In this document: in pieces, positions 26,896 to 36,287 of the stretch
How the letters are laid out: each line of letters opens with the position of its first letter
Numbering within the stretch: position 1 is the stretch's first letter
From: Clostridiales bacterium
GTDB lineage: Bacteria; Bacillota; Clostridia; Lachnospirales; Lachnospiraceae
Assembly (NCBI GenBank): GCA_022770525.1
Contig: JALEHN010000077.1
Coordinates: 62,001-126,000 of the forward strand
DNA: 64,000 nucleotides
Reading direction: 5' to 3'
Notes under the pieces: generated by a model
The model's database searches: none
What the model was told of the DNA's origin: nothing
Seen by the model: the letters and a program-made list of their open reading frames with translations, nothing else
Program-made: the position numbers and the translations under genes

Positions 26896-28224
26896 ATGGA
26901 TTTTTTAACTGGTGTATGTACAAAAGAGGTTATAAGTTTATCTGATTTTATAGAAAGTGATGAAGGCGCACAGGTGACAATGGAAGGTGCGGTGCACAGT
27001 ATCCGTAATATGGGTGAGATTGCGTTTATCATTCTGCGCAGCCGCGAAGGGCTGTGCCAGACCGTATGGGAAGCAAATAAAACAAATCTGGAAATATCTG
27101 AGCTTAAGGAAGCTTCCTGTATCAGAGTCAGCGGTATTGTTAAAAATGAGGAAAGAGCACCCCACGGGAAAGAATTAAGACTGAGCGAGATCGTGATTTT
27201 ATCAAATCCCGAAGCACCGCTGCCGCTTGCGGTTGATAAGTGGAAGCTGAATACTTCCCTTGAAGCAAAATTAAATATGCGCAGCATTTCCCTTCGAAAT
27301 GTCCGTGAACGTGCCCGTTTTAAAATACAGGAAGGTATTGTCAGAGGCTTCAGAGATTATCTGCATACACAGGGTTTTACGGAAATTCATACACCGAAAA
27401 TCGGCGCAAAGGGTGCTGAGGGCGGTTCAAATATGTTTAAACTCAGTTACTTCCATAAACCGGCAGTGCTGGCGCAGAGCCCGCAGTTTTATAAGCAGAT
27501 GATGGTCGGCGTATTTGACCGTGTATTTGAAGTGGGACCGGTTTTTCGAGCAGAGAAGCATAATACACGAAGACATTTGAATGAATATATCGGCCTTGAT
27601 TTTGAAATGGGATATATTGACAGTTTTCTTGAAATATGTCAGATGGAGACCGAATTTTTACAGTATACGATGGATCTTTTAAAAAAGGAATATGATAAGG
27701 AACTAAAGCTGCTTGGCGTAGAGCTTCCGAATGTTGAGAAGATTCCGTATGTCCGTTTTGATGAAGCAAAACGGCTTGTTTCCGAAAAATATGATCGGAA
27801 AATGCGCAACCCGTTTGATCTGGAGCCGGAAGAAGAAGAACTGATCAGCCGTTATTTTAAAGAAGAATATGATGCGGATTTTGTATTCGTTACCCATTAT
27901 CCGTCAAAGAAAAGACCGTTCTATGCAATGGATGACCCGGCTGAACCGGCAGTGACACTGAGTTTTGACCTTCTTTTCCGGGGTATGGAGATAACCACCG
28001 GCGGTCAGCGTATCCACAACTACAGCCGGCTGATAGAAAAGATTAAAAAGCGGGGCATGGAGACGGAAGGTATGGAACAGTATCTCAGTACATTCGAATA
28101 CGGTATGCCGCCGCACGGAGGTCTTGGTATTGGTCTTGAGCGTCTCACAATGAAGCTGATTGGTGATGACAATGTCAGAGAAACATGTCTGTTCCCGAGA
28201 GACATGAACAGACTTGAGCCATAG
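26896..28224 (+). CDS. aspS: Aspartyl-tRNA synthetase, archaeal-type, probably non-discriminating
   Basis: This class II synthetase of 442 residues has an N-terminal OB-fold anticodon domain (about 20-105) and a catalytic domain with motif 2 FRAEKHNTRRHLNEY and motif 3 GLGIGLERL. Its compact form without the bacterial GAD insertion marks it as the archaeal type, which in many bacteria charges both tRNA(Asp) and tRNA(Asn) with aspartate. gatC, gatA and gatB follow at once, and GatCAB amidates Asp-tRNA(Asn). Non-discriminating activity is inferred from type and context. It starts 19 nt after the ANTAR gene (AGAGGAGCG ribosome site). Confidence 0.9.
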   Translation: MDFLTGVCTKEVISLSDFIESDEGAQVTMEGAVHSIRNMGEIAFIILRSREGLCQTVWEANKTNLEISELKEASCIRVSGIVKNEERAPHGKELRLSEIVILSNPEAPLPLAVDKWKLNTSLEAKLNMRSISLRNVRERARFKIQEGIVRGFRDYLHTQGFTEIHTPKIGAKGAEGGSNMFKLSYFHKPAVLAQSPQFYKQMMVGVFDRVFEVGPVFRAEKHNTRRHLNEYIGLDFEMGYIDSFLEICQMETEFLQYTMDLLKKEYDKELKLLGVELPNVEKIPYVRFDEAKRLVSEKYDRKMRNPFDLEPEEEELISRYFKEEYDADFVFVTHYPSKKRPFYAMDDPAEPAVTLSFDLLFRGMEITTGGQRIHNYSRLIEKIKKRGMETEGMEQYLSTFEYGMPPHGGLGIGLERLTMKLIGDDNVRETCLFPRDMNRLEP

Positions 28225-28254
28225 GACAGCAAAGGTGTAAATGGAGGAAAAATC

Positions 28255-28551
28255 ATGGCTAAAATTTGTATTGATGATGCAGTGATGGATAATGTTGAAA
28301 TACTGGCAAAATTAAAACTTAATGGTGAAGCCAGAGAAAAAGCAAAGGCCGAACTGCAGAAGATGCTTGATTATATGAACAAACTTGAAGCTGTGGATAC
28401 GACCGGCGTGGAGCCGATGCTCGGTATTTATCCGCTTAAGAATGTTTTCAGGGAGGATGTTGTCGTCAATGGCGATGACAGGGAAGCGATGCTTGCCAAT
28501 GCTCCGAAGCAGAAGGAAGGACAGTATCAGGTGCCAAAGACAGTTGTCTGA
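28255..28551 (+). CDS. gatC: Asp/Glu-tRNA amidotransferase subunit C
   Basis: The 98-residue GatC wraps GatA and GatB together in the amidotransferase. The central helix region (AELQKMLDYMNKLEAVDT) and the following GVEPMLGIYPL match the family. The ATG is preceded by ATGGAGGAAA. It sits 30 nt after aspS and 55 nt before gatA in one operon. Confidence 0.92.
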   Translation: MAKICIDDAVMDNVEILAKLKLNGEAREKAKAELQKMLDYMNKLEAVDTTGVEPMLGIYPLKNVFREDVVVNGDDREAMLANAPKQKEGQYQVPKTVV

Positions 28552-28606
28552 CGGCATCTGATGATGTAATCAAGTGATCATATACAGGCTGTTGGAGGAA
28601 TGACTT

Positions 28607-30082
28607 ATGGAAATCAGAGAAATGACAGCGTGTACGTTGGGGCAGAAAATCCGCCGCCATGAGATTGGCGTAAAAGAAGCGGTCAAGGCATCTCTTGATG
28701 AGATAAAAAAACAGGAGCCAACGGTGCATGCTTTTTTGTCATATGATGAAAAAATGATTACAGCCCGTGTCAAAGATGTGGAAGCGGGTATGAAATCAGG
28801 AAAATATAAAGGACCACTGGCCGGTGTGCCGGTGGCTGTTAAGGATAATATTTGTACAAAAGGATTGAAAACAACATGTGCATCAAAAATGCTGGAAAAT
28901 TTTGCTCCTGTATACAATGCGCATGTCATTGATCAAATGGAAGAAGCCGGAATGATTGTTATCGGCAAAACCAATATGGATGAATTTGCCATGGGCAGTA
29001 CAAGTGAAACGTCTGCTTTTGGCATCACAAGGAATCCGTGGAACAAAGATCATGTGCCGGGCGGTTCTTCAGGCGGTTCATGTGCGGCCGTTGCCAGCGG
29101 TGAAGTGTCACTGGCGCTTGGTTCGGATACAGGCGGTTCGATTCGTCAGCCTGCTGCTTTTTGTGGTGTGACGGGCATCAAACCGACCTATGGCCGGGTT
29201 TCAAGATACGGTCTTATTGCTTATGCATCATCCCTTGACCAGATCGGCGCCATTGGCAGAGATACCGCAGACTGTGCGGCTTTGCTTGATGTTATTTCCG
29301 GTGCGGATGCAAAGGACAGTACATCAGTTCCGGGCATGAAAACAGATTTTTATGAAAATCTCAGGGAAAGCGTTGCCGGAATGCGTTTCGGTGTACCGAA
29401 GGAATACTTGTCTGAAGGACTTGACAGACAGATTCAGAAATCATTGATGGATATGATCCAGCTGCTGACTCAGGCCGGCGCCACCGTGGAATTTTTCTCA
29501 ATGGATCATGTGGATGACGTCATTCCTGCTTATTATATTGTGGCCTGTGCGGAAGCAAGCTCCAATCTGGAACGTTTTGACGGTGTTAAATATGGTTACC
29601 GTTCAGCGGCAGGCGAGGATCTCCACGATATGTACAAAAAGACGAGAAACGAAGGCTTTGGCGAGGAGGTTCAGCGAAGAATTCTTCTCGGTTCATTCGT
29701 TTTAAGTTCTGGTTATTATGATGCTTATTATCTGAAAGCGCTGAAGGTGCGTGCTCTTGTAAAGCAGCAGTTTGATAAGGCATTTAAAAAATATGATGTG
29801 ATTATCGCTCCGGCAGCACCGACGACAGCACCAAAAATCGGAGACAGCCTCGGTGATCCGCTGAAAATGTATTTAAGTGATATTTATACGGCAGGTGTAA
29901 ACCTTGCGGGTATTCCGGGAATTACGGTGCCGTTTGCATTAAGTGATGAAGGCATGCCGATCGGGTTCCAGCTTCTTGGTGACTGCTTTAATGAAAATAA
30001 AATTTTGCAGGCGGCGTATACACTGGAGAAATTGCGCGGACCGCTGCCGGCTGCATGGGAAAGGAGGTCGGACAGGTCATGA
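28607..30082 (+). CDS. gatA: Asp/Glu-tRNA amidotransferase subunit A
   Basis: GatA hydrolyses glutamine to feed ammonia to GatB. The 491-residue amidase-signature protein has the catalytic lysine in VAVKDNI, the serine-rich GGSSGGSCAAVA, and the cis-serine/serine motif GSDTGGSIRQPA. GGAGGAATG precedes the start. Its stop overlaps the gatB start as ATGA. Confidence 0.96.
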   Translation: MEIREMTACTLGQKIRRHEIGVKEAVKASLDEIKKQEPTVHAFLSYDEKMITARVKDVEAGMKSGKYKGPLAGVPVAVKDNICTKGLKTTCASKMLENFAPVYNAHVIDQMEEAGMIVIGKTNMDEFAMGSTSETSAFGITRNPWNKDHVPGGSSGGSCAAVASGEVSLALGSDTGGSIRQPAAFCGVTGIKPTYGRVSRYGLIAYASSLDQIGAIGRDTADCAALLDVISGADAKDSTSVPGMKTDFYENLRESVAGMRFGVPKEYLSEGLDRQIQKSLMDMIQLLTQAGATVEFFSMDHVDDVIPAYYIVACAEASSNLERFDGVKYGYRSAAGEDLHDMYKKTRNEGFGEEVQRRILLGSFVLSSGYYDAYYLKALKVRALVKQQFDKAFKKYDVIIAPAAPTTAPKIGDSLGDPLKMYLSDIYTAGVNLAGIPGITVPFALSDEGMPIGFQLLGDCFNENKILQAAYTLEKLRGPLPAAWERRSDRS

Positions 30083-31506
30083 AACAGTATGAAACAGTGA
30101 TTGGTTTGGAAGTTCATGTGGAATTATCCACAGAAACGAAAATTTTCTGCGGCTGTTCCACAAAATTCGGCGGAGCGCCCAATACACACACTTGTCCGGT
30201 CTGTACCGGTATGCCGGGGTCTCTCCCTGTACTGAATAAAAAGGTTGTCGATTACGCCCTTGCTTTCGGTCTTGCTGCAAACTGTCATATTAACCAGCTT
30301 TGCAGATTTGACAGAAAAAACTATTTTTATCCGGACAATCCTCAGAACTACCAGATTTCCCAGCTGTATGTGCCAATCTGCCGTGACGGCTATATCGAGA
30401 TTGAAACACCTGCGGGAAAGAAAAAAGTCCGTATTCACGAAATGCATATGGAAGAAGATGCGGGCAAGCTTGTCCATGATGAATGGGAAGACTGCACGCT
30501 TGTGGATTATAATCGAAGCGGTGTGCCGTTAATCGAAATTGTTTCTGAGCCGGATATGCGTTCAGCAGATGAAGTTATCGCTTACCTTGAGAAAATCCGT
30601 ATGATCTGTCAGTATCTCGGTATTTCCGACTGTAAACTGCAGGAAGGTTCTATGCGTGCCGATGTGAACCTGTCTGTCCGTGAGGCGGGCAGCACTGAAT
30701 TTGGTACCCGTACCGAGATGAAAAACCTGAACTCATTTAAGGCCATTGCAAGAGCTATTGAAGGTGAAAGAGAGCGGCAGATCGAGCTTCTTATGGAAGG
30801 TAAAGAAGTCCTTCAGGAAACACGCCGATGGGACGATAATAAAGAAAGTTCTTTTGCCATGCGTTCCAAAGAGGACGCCAAAGATTACAGATATTTCCCT
30901 GATCCTGACCTTCCGCCGGTTTATATTTCTGAAGAATGGATGGAGGAAGTTCTTGACAAACAGCCGGAAATGCAGCCGGAAAAAGCAGAACGATACAAAA
31001 AAGAGTACGGGCTTTCAGATTATGATGCGGGCGTGCTTACACAGTCAAAAGTCATTGCTGATGTGTTTGAGGAAACAGCTGTGCTTTGTGGTAAGGCTAA
31101 AAAAGCAGCCAACTGGATGATTGGCGAAACATTCAGACTTGTCCGTGAGCGGGGCATCAGCCCGGATGAAATCCACTTCTCACCTAAACATCTGGCGTAT
31201 ATTATTGATGCAGTCGATAAAGGTGAAATCAACCAGCAGTCTGCAAAAGAAGTTTTTGAAAAGGTTTTTGATGAAGATATTGAACCGAAAGCCTATATTG
31301 AAGCTAAGGGATTAAAAATTGTCCAGGACAGCGGGCTTCTGGAGCAGGTCGTTTGCCAGGTCATTGAAAAATTCCCGGATACAGTCCGGGAATATAAAGA
31401 CGGTAAAGAAAAAGTGCTGGGATTTTTAGTCGGCCAGGTCATGAAAGAAATGAAAGGCAAGGCAAATCCTGCGAAAGTCAATGAAATGTTGAGAAGCAAG
31501 ATATAA
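30079..31506 (+). CDS. gatB: Asp/Glu-tRNA amidotransferase subunit B
   Basis: GatB amidates Asp-tRNA(Asn) and/or Glu-tRNA(Gln). The 475-residue protein has GLEVHVELSTETKIFCGC and CPVCTGMPG, giving zinc-binding cysteines, and the cradle domain KNLNSFKAI. The C-terminal tail is the YqeY-like tRNA-binding domain ending in ANPAKVNEML. ATG 30079 is preferred over an upstream start at 30055, because AAAGGAGG lies in between and ATGA overlaps gatA. Confidence 0.96.
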   Translation: MKQYETVIGLEVHVELSTETKIFCGCSTKFGGAPNTHTCPVCTGMPGSLPVLNKKVVDYALAFGLAANCHINQLCRFDRKNYFYPDNPQNYQISQLYVPICRDGYIEIETPAGKKKVRIHEMHMEEDAGKLVHDEWEDCTLVDYNRSGVPLIEIVSEPDMRSADEVIAYLEKIRMICQYLGISDCKLQEGSMRADVNLSVREAGSTEFGTRTEMKNLNSFKAIARAIEGERERQIELLMEGKEVLQETRRWDDNKESSFAMRSKEDAKDYRYFPDPDLPPVYISEEWMEEVLDKQPEMQPEKAERYKKEYGLSDYDAGVLTQSKVIADVFEETAVLCGKAKKAANWMIGETFRLVRERGISPDEIHFSPKHLAYIIDAVDKGEINQQSAKEVFEKVFDEDIEPKAYIEAKGLKIVQDSGLLEQVVCQVIEKFPDTVREYKDGKEKVLGFLVGQVMKEMKGKANPAKVNEMLRSKI

Positions 31507-31534
31507 ACTGGTGTTTCTTAATATGTGGAAGCTA

Positions 31535-31580
31535 TCACCTGACCTCTATGAAAATATTGATTTTCATAGAGCTCAGGTGA
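31535..31580 (+). terminator. Long hairpin after gatB
   Basis: TCACCTGA (31535-31542) and CTCTATGAAAAT (31544-31555) pair with ATTTTCATAGAG and TCAGGTGA (31573-31580). No long T-run follows on either strand. It lies between the convergent gatB and nuclease genes. Confidence 0.55.
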
Positions 31581-31633
31581 AAACTAAAAACGATGCTTCA
31601 GCATAATCTTATCTGAATACTGAAACAGTACGG

Positions 31634-32497
31634 TTATTTTGGAGACACTATATCAGGATTTGTAAAACGGTCATAATAGTTTTCAGCCTTTTCACGGGTC
31701 AGGTCAAAACGCCGGATTAGTTTATCAATGATACGTTCGCGGGTTATCCCTTCTTCATAATTATCCTGTATAAATATTTGTATGCCTTTTTCCATGCCTT
31801 TTACTATCCCTTTTTCCATACCATCGTCAAACAGCATTTGTCCTAATCGAGTCATTGCCACAACCTCCTTTATTTCCTTTAATTCCAGATTATCCAAAAA
31901 TTTATCTGCCAATGTGTACAGCATAGATATGACTTTTTCTGAAGTGATGCCAGTATATGGCTTTGCAAAAATAATTGCCTTTTTTATGGTATCTTTACGG
32001 CTGTAAGTGGAAGACATCAGCGGCGTCAGCGCCAGCTCTGCGAAATCTTCCTCCAGAAACGGCAGGTTCTTTTTCCTTTTTTCTTCAAGTTTTTGAAATA
32101 CTTTATCGGCACTTTTATCTGTAAAGTAAATAGGGATAACGCGATATGTATGTATGCCGCAGTCTAATACGGCTTTTGTTTTGCGGATTCCACCTGAATA
32201 AATGACATAAGTAATGACATTTTTTCCTGTATTGTTTGCAAGTACGGCCTCGTACGCATTAAAACGTCGTAAATCAGCATCTCCACTGTCGGTCGTTTGA
32301 AATTCAAAATGTATATAAATATCTGTATCTGTTAAAAAAGTAAAATCCATATACATATTATGTATTTTCAGTTCAACGAGTTCTGTAGGTGCACTGTCAA
32401 TAAAGCGGTAATTGACATCTAAGGCTTTTACAATGATTTCTTTGAAATAATCAAAGCCAAGTTTCATGATGGCATCTTCGTGTTTGGTATTTGCCAT
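31634..32497 (-). CDS. Rpn-family PD-(D/E)XK nuclease
   Basis: The 287-residue protein belongs to the Rpn/YhgA-like group. The core reads YMDFTFLTDTDIYIHFEFQTT, with the aspartate and the E-x-Q pair of the nuclease site, then DADLRRFNAYEAVL. The C-terminal part (MEKGIVKGMEKGI, then a helical LTREKAENYYDRF) is a tail often seen in these proteins. ATG 32497 fits AAGAAAGGAAATATCGT upstream on the minus strand; longer starts lack a ribosome site. A second member lies at 12589. Such genes move within genomes but no insertion-sequence ends were seen. Confidence 0.8.
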   Translation of the reverse strand: MANTKHEDAIMKLGFDYFKEIIVKALDVNYRFIDSAPTELVELKIHNMYMDFTFLTDTDIYIHFEFQTTDSGDADLRRFNAYEAVLANNTGKNVITYVIYSGGIRKTKAVLDCGIHTYRVIPIYFTDKSADKVFQKLEEKRKKNLPFLEEDFAELALTPLMSSTYSRKDTIKKAIIFAKPYTGITSEKVISMLYTLADKFLDNLELKEIKEVVAMTRLGQMLFDDGMEKGIVKGMEKGIQIFIQDNYEEGITRERIIDKLIRRFDLTREKAENYYDRFTNPDIVSPK

Positions 32498-32850
32498 ACG
32501 ATATTTCCTTTCTTGAGATTCAGTATCGTATGCTTTTGTGTATTGAGATTTTATCATTTGCCGTGAATAGTTACTTTTATTGTACCAAATTAAGATTATT
32601 TGTATAGCCCTGAAATTCATTTTTGTTGTAAATGGGAATAAGCGGAGCATCCTCTGGAGGCTCCGCTTATTTTGGGAGGATAAGTATTCACACTTATCAT
32701 TTGTAATGTGCTTTGAATTTCATTGGAGGGGGAATCCAACGACTTTGCCTGCGCATATGCAATTGTGTTCTTCCAGTAAACGGGAGATGTTTACTGGAAT
32801 GATTATATTATGTGCATATTTCTTTTTGTTATACAGGATATTTATTTTTT
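32498..32850. other. Gene-free stretch between nuclease and pseudogene
   Basis: About 350 nt without a credible gene. It contains the hairpin at 32637-32671 and otherwise A+T-rich DNA. Confidence 0.5.
32637..32673 (-). terminator. Perfect 12-bp hairpin
   Basis: AATAAGCGGAGC (32637-32648) and GCTCCGCTTATT (32660-32671) are exact complements with A/T runs on both sides, so the hairpin can work in either direction. Confidence 0.7.
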
Positions 32851-33243
32851 TTATGGTCTTTCCCATTTTCCTGTTTTTTCATTCTTCTGTAAAACAAGTT
32901 CGTATCCACTATCTGCGCGATTAAAGTATATCTCACAATCATCTTCATCTAATTCTAAAACGAACTCATTTTTTGCGCCAAACTAACTATTTAAGCCGCC
33001 AAAGGTCGAGAAGAATGTCAGGTAATGCGCTTTTACTCCACTGCCGTAATTTTTGAACCCTCTGATGTATCCCATAGAAGACATCACATGTGCCTCAAAG
33101 GTTATTTCTGTGCCATCTTCTGATACGGAATAATCAGATAGTGCCACATCTGTTCTTTTATAAAATCCGCTTCCCCAAAAATAAGATGCAATCAATACGA
33201 TTATCGCTGCTATTGCAGTTATTATAAGAGTTTTCTTTTTCAT
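32851..33243 (-). pseudogene. Small secreted/membrane-anchored protein gene with in-frame TAG
   Basis: From ATG 33243 (AGGACGGTGA upstream) the frame encodes MKKKTLIIT, one hydrophobic signal/anchor segment and a soluble domain, to a TAG at 32983-32985 just after FGGLNS. The same frame then continues with good coding character (FGAKNEFVLELDEDD...) to TAA at 32851. The combined product would be 130 residues with one stop inside. A TCG-to-TAG change or similar explains this. Without the second half the product would be 85 residues. I do not recognise a function. TAG readthrough is possible but not supported by any other gene here. Confidence 0.6.
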
Positions 33244-33517
33244 ACAATCACCGTCCTGTAAAATTTGAGTTACCAACAATATACAAATATACTCTTTTCA
33301 TTACATAAATGCAAGACAAGCTGCCTGTGCTTTGTATGACGGGAGAATCTCATGTGATGAGAAAATTTCGGAAGAAAGCAATTTCAGAATATAGAAAGTG
33401 ATGTGATGGAAACAAAGGTAAATGATGTAAAACAATACTGGAAAAAACGCAGCATTTCTGCTAAAATTGACCTAACTGTTCAGAGAAATGACTATAGATC
33501 AATGGAGGTGTCAAAAA

Positions 33518-34531
33518 ATGGCAGAGAAATTTACGCTGAACTCGACACTTAATGAGATATTGGAAAATGAACGTATGGAGAAAAAGCTTTCATATATTTT
33601 CAATCCCATTTATTATCAGACAATACGGCCGATGTTTCGCAAAATGAAGCTTAAAAACATGGTGAAGTTTGCAAAGACACCATGGGGCAATGTATTTCCT
33701 GCGGAAGGGCTTCTTCGGTGCGCTAATTTTATTTTGGAGCGGCGCGAAGCCGGTGAACGGATTTCAATTCCGATATGGCAGGGAATCGATGATGAAAAGC
33801 TTGAAAAGGTCGTGCTTGTGCCGTTTACAAAAACGGACAGAAAAAATGCGCCGTGTGTCATTGTATGTCCGGGCGGTGCATATAATCGTGTGGCTTTTCA
33901 CAATGAAGGTATTCCTGTAGCACAAAAGCTATGTTCTATGGGCTATCAGGCATTTGTGCTGTCTTACAGAGTTTTTCCAGATTTATATCCGAATCCTCAG
34001 AAGGATCTGATCCGTGCCATTCGTTTTGTGCGAAAAAATCATGAAAAGCTTGGCATTGATCCGGCAAACGTAACAATTATGGGATTTTCGGCCGGCGGTC
34101 ATCTGTGCGGCACAGTGGGTGCTTTGTATGACCGGTTTGAAGATGAAACGCACCGGTATGATGATATAAGTGCAAGGCCGGATAAAATATGCCTGTGCTA
34201 TCCGTTAATCAGTCTGATGACCGACTGCCACGAAGATTGTAACAAAAATTTCCTTGGTGAGGCACCGGGCGATGAAGACCGGAGAGCTTTATCTGTGGAG
34301 ATGATTCTGTCAAAGGATTATCCGAAAACTTATATATGGGCATGTGAAGACGATCCGGTTGTTCCGGTCAGCCATACAAAGATGATGGAAGCTGCGCTGA
34401 AAAACAAAACGGCAGACTATAAAGCACATATTTTTCCATCGGGCGGGCATGGAATCGGCATCGCCGAGGGCACATCGGCCGAAGGATGGATTGAAGAGGC
34501 GATGACGTTTTTGCAGGAGGAAAATTCTTGA
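33518..34531 (+). CDS. Alpha/beta hydrolase (esterase/lipase family)
   Basis: The 337-residue protein has an alpha/beta-hydrolase domain from about 105, with the oxyanion HGG-like element CPGGAYN, the nucleophile elbow GFSAGG, an acidic residue in EDDPVVP and the histidine in SGGHGIG. It resembles the BD-FAE-like carbohydrate/xylan esterases, though the substrate is not certain. The first 100 residues are helical and specific. No signal peptide, so it acts in the cytoplasm. ATG 33518 follows TGGAGGTG. Some 270 nt upstream hold no gene. Confidence 0.8.
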   Translation: MAEKFTLNSTLNEILENERMEKKLSYIFNPIYYQTIRPMFRKMKLKNMVKFAKTPWGNVFPAEGLLRCANFILERREAGERISIPIWQGIDDEKLEKVVLVPFTKTDRKNAPCVIVCPGGAYNRVAFHNEGIPVAQKLCSMGYQAFVLSYRVFPDLYPNPQKDLIRAIRFVRKNHEKLGIDPANVTIMGFSAGGHLCGTVGALYDRFEDETHRYDDISARPDKICLCYPLISLMTDCHEDCNKNFLGEAPGDEDRRALSVEMILSKDYPKTYIWACEDDPVVPVSHTKMMEAALKNKTADYKAHIFPSGGHGIGIAEGTSAEGWIEEAMTFLQEENS

Positions 34532-34645
34532 TTTCCGTAAATTCGAAAGACATGTGGGATAAATAACAGATTCAATAGTGAGTTTATAAAACCATTGATT
34601 ATTGGAAAGAATTCACTCGAGGCGTTTTTTGATTATTCTGATATA

Positions 34646-34691
34646 AAAAGCCATCACATTTTCTTAATTCAGAGAAGGTGTGGTGGCTTTT
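34646..34691. terminator. Bidirectional terminator between hydrolase and phosphatase
   Basis: AAAAGCCATCACA (34646-34658) pairs with TGTGGTGGCTTTT (34679-34691), with a further inner TTTTCT/AGAGAA stem. Confidence 0.85.
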
Positions 34692-34732
34692 GATTGTGTG
34701 CCGAGCATGATATTAGTCTTATTACACTATTA

Positions 34733-35500
34733 TTATAAATAACTTTGAAGTTCCTTGTGGATGAAGCCATTGCTGGCAACAATATCCTGATTTTTTGAAA
34801 AGTTCAGCGGATTAAGATAATAATCTGTCACCTGACCGCCGGCTTCTTCTACAAGTAATGCACCTGCTGCAAAGTCCCATGGCTTTAAGTTCCGTTCGAA
34901 ATAGCCGTCCAGCCGCCCGCATGCTACATAGGCAAGATCTAAAGCGGCAGAACCGCTGCGGCGGATATCCAGTGTATTTTCATAGACAGCCTGGAAAACT
35001 TTAAAATTGTCAGGAGCCAGCTCTTTATTATAAGGTGATGTTCCGATGGAGATCAGACTGTCTTTTAAATGTCGGTTGTCAGTTACAGAAATTGATTTTC
35101 CGTTTAAAAAAGCACCTTTGCCTCTGACAGCATGGAATGTTTCATCAGAAAAAGGATTATAAATGACTGCGGCACAAATATGGCCGTCAGCATAGCAGCC
35201 AAGTGATGCGGCGCTGTGGCGGTAACCATAAATCAAATTGGTTGTACCGTCTATCGGATCAAGAATCCATACAGGTTTTGAAAAGTCCACATTCTGCATA
35301 TGGTCTTCCTCACCCATGAACTGGATTTCAGGGTAAAGATGATCAAGCTCTTTTTGCAGTAAATGCTGAACAGATGTATCGACTTTCGTAACAAAATCCG
35401 CCAGACCTTTGACAGTGACATCGCGGGACATCGTTTCATTCATAATCAGCGGCTTTGTGGAATGGACAAGAGTAATGACTTTGTCAATGTTGATGTTCAT
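34733..35500 (-). CDS. Inositol-monophosphatase family protein
   Basis: This 255-residue metal-dependent phosphatase has the family's motifs: FMGEED near residue 60, WILDPIDGTTNL for the metal-binding aspartates, and in the C-terminal part LKPWDFAAGALLVEEAGG. The substrate may be an inositol phosphate, or 3'-phosphoadenosine phosphate as in CysQ-like members. AGAAAGAAG precedes the ATG. It is a single gene. Confidence 0.9.
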   Translation of the reverse strand: MNINIDKVITLVHSTKPLIMNETMSRDVTVKGLADFVTKVDTSVQHLLQKELDHLYPEIQFMGEEDHMQNVDFSKPVWILDPIDGTTNLIYGYRHSAASLGCYADGHICAAVIYNPFSDETFHAVRGKGAFLNGKSISVTDNRHLKDSLISIGTSPYNKELAPDNFKVFQAVYENTLDIRRSGSAALDLAYVACGRLDGYFERNLKPWDFAAGALLVEEAGGQVTDYYLNPLNFSKNQDIVASNGFIHKELQSYL

Positions 35501-35594
35501 TTTAACACTTCTTTCTACTTTTTTGTTTTTTTGGAAAATCCAGGAAAATTGACGTATTTACCCATAACACAGCGGGGCTTTAAGTATATAAACT

Positions 35595-36287
35595 TCAAAT
35601 CCATCCGGATGCCAGCGGTGCAAGAATAACGGTCATCAGTCCTGCAACGACGATGGCAAGACCGCTCATGGCGCCTTCAATTTCACCGATTTCAATAGCT
35701 TTTGAAGTACCGACGGCATGTGAGGATGTTCCGATGCTAAGACCAATGGCTACCGGATCGGTGATGTGAAACAATCGGCATATGCTAACGGCAGCAGCGC
35801 CTCCAAAAAGTCCGGTAATCATAATGGCAGCAATGGTAATGGGTACAAGACCGCCCATTTCCTCACTGAGTCCCATGCCGATGGCAGTTGTCACTGATTT
35901 TGGCAGTATTGCCCGGTAAACTTCCGGTGGAAAGTTTAATAATTTTGTAAAACCGAAAACACATATAACAGATGCGGCACTGCCGCATGCAACACTGATA
36001 ATGATTGCTGCAAGACGTTCTTTGAGTATATTAAGCTGTCGGTAGAGCGGCACGGCATAGCAGATGGTTGCCGGTGTCAGCAGTTTGGAAATGATTGAAG
36101 CACTGCTTTCATAAGTTTCAAAGTCGATGTCTAATATCGCCAGTAACGCAATAATCAGTGCGGCGGCAATAAGTATAGGATTTAAAAATGATATTTTAGT
36201 TTTTTTATTGATCCAATGTCCTAACCAAAAAAGAGCGATGGTCAGTACAAGACCAAAATACGAGGAAACTTCAAGAAAGCTATTCAT
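35595..36287 (-). CDS. lrgB: LrgB/CidB-family membrane protein
   Basis: The 230-residue protein has about seven hydrophobic segments and the LrgB signature LPKSVTTAIGMGLSEEMGG and GTSSHAVGTSKAIE. LrgAB pairs are linked to control of cell lysis and, in some species, pyruvate or glycolate export. ATG 36287 is 9 nt after GAGGAGG. It overlaps lrgA by 8 nt. Confidence 0.92.
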   Translation of the reverse strand: MNSFLEVSSYFGLVLTIALFWLGHWINKKTKISFLNPILIAAALIIALLAILDIDFETYESSASIISKLLTPATICYAVPLYRQLNILKERLAAIIISVACGSAASVICVFGFTKLLNFPPEVYRAILPKSVTTAIGMGLSEEMGGLVPITIAAIMITGLFGGAAAVSICRLFHITDPVAIGLSIGTSSHAVGTSKAIEIGEIEGAMSGLAIVVAGLMTVILAPLASGWI

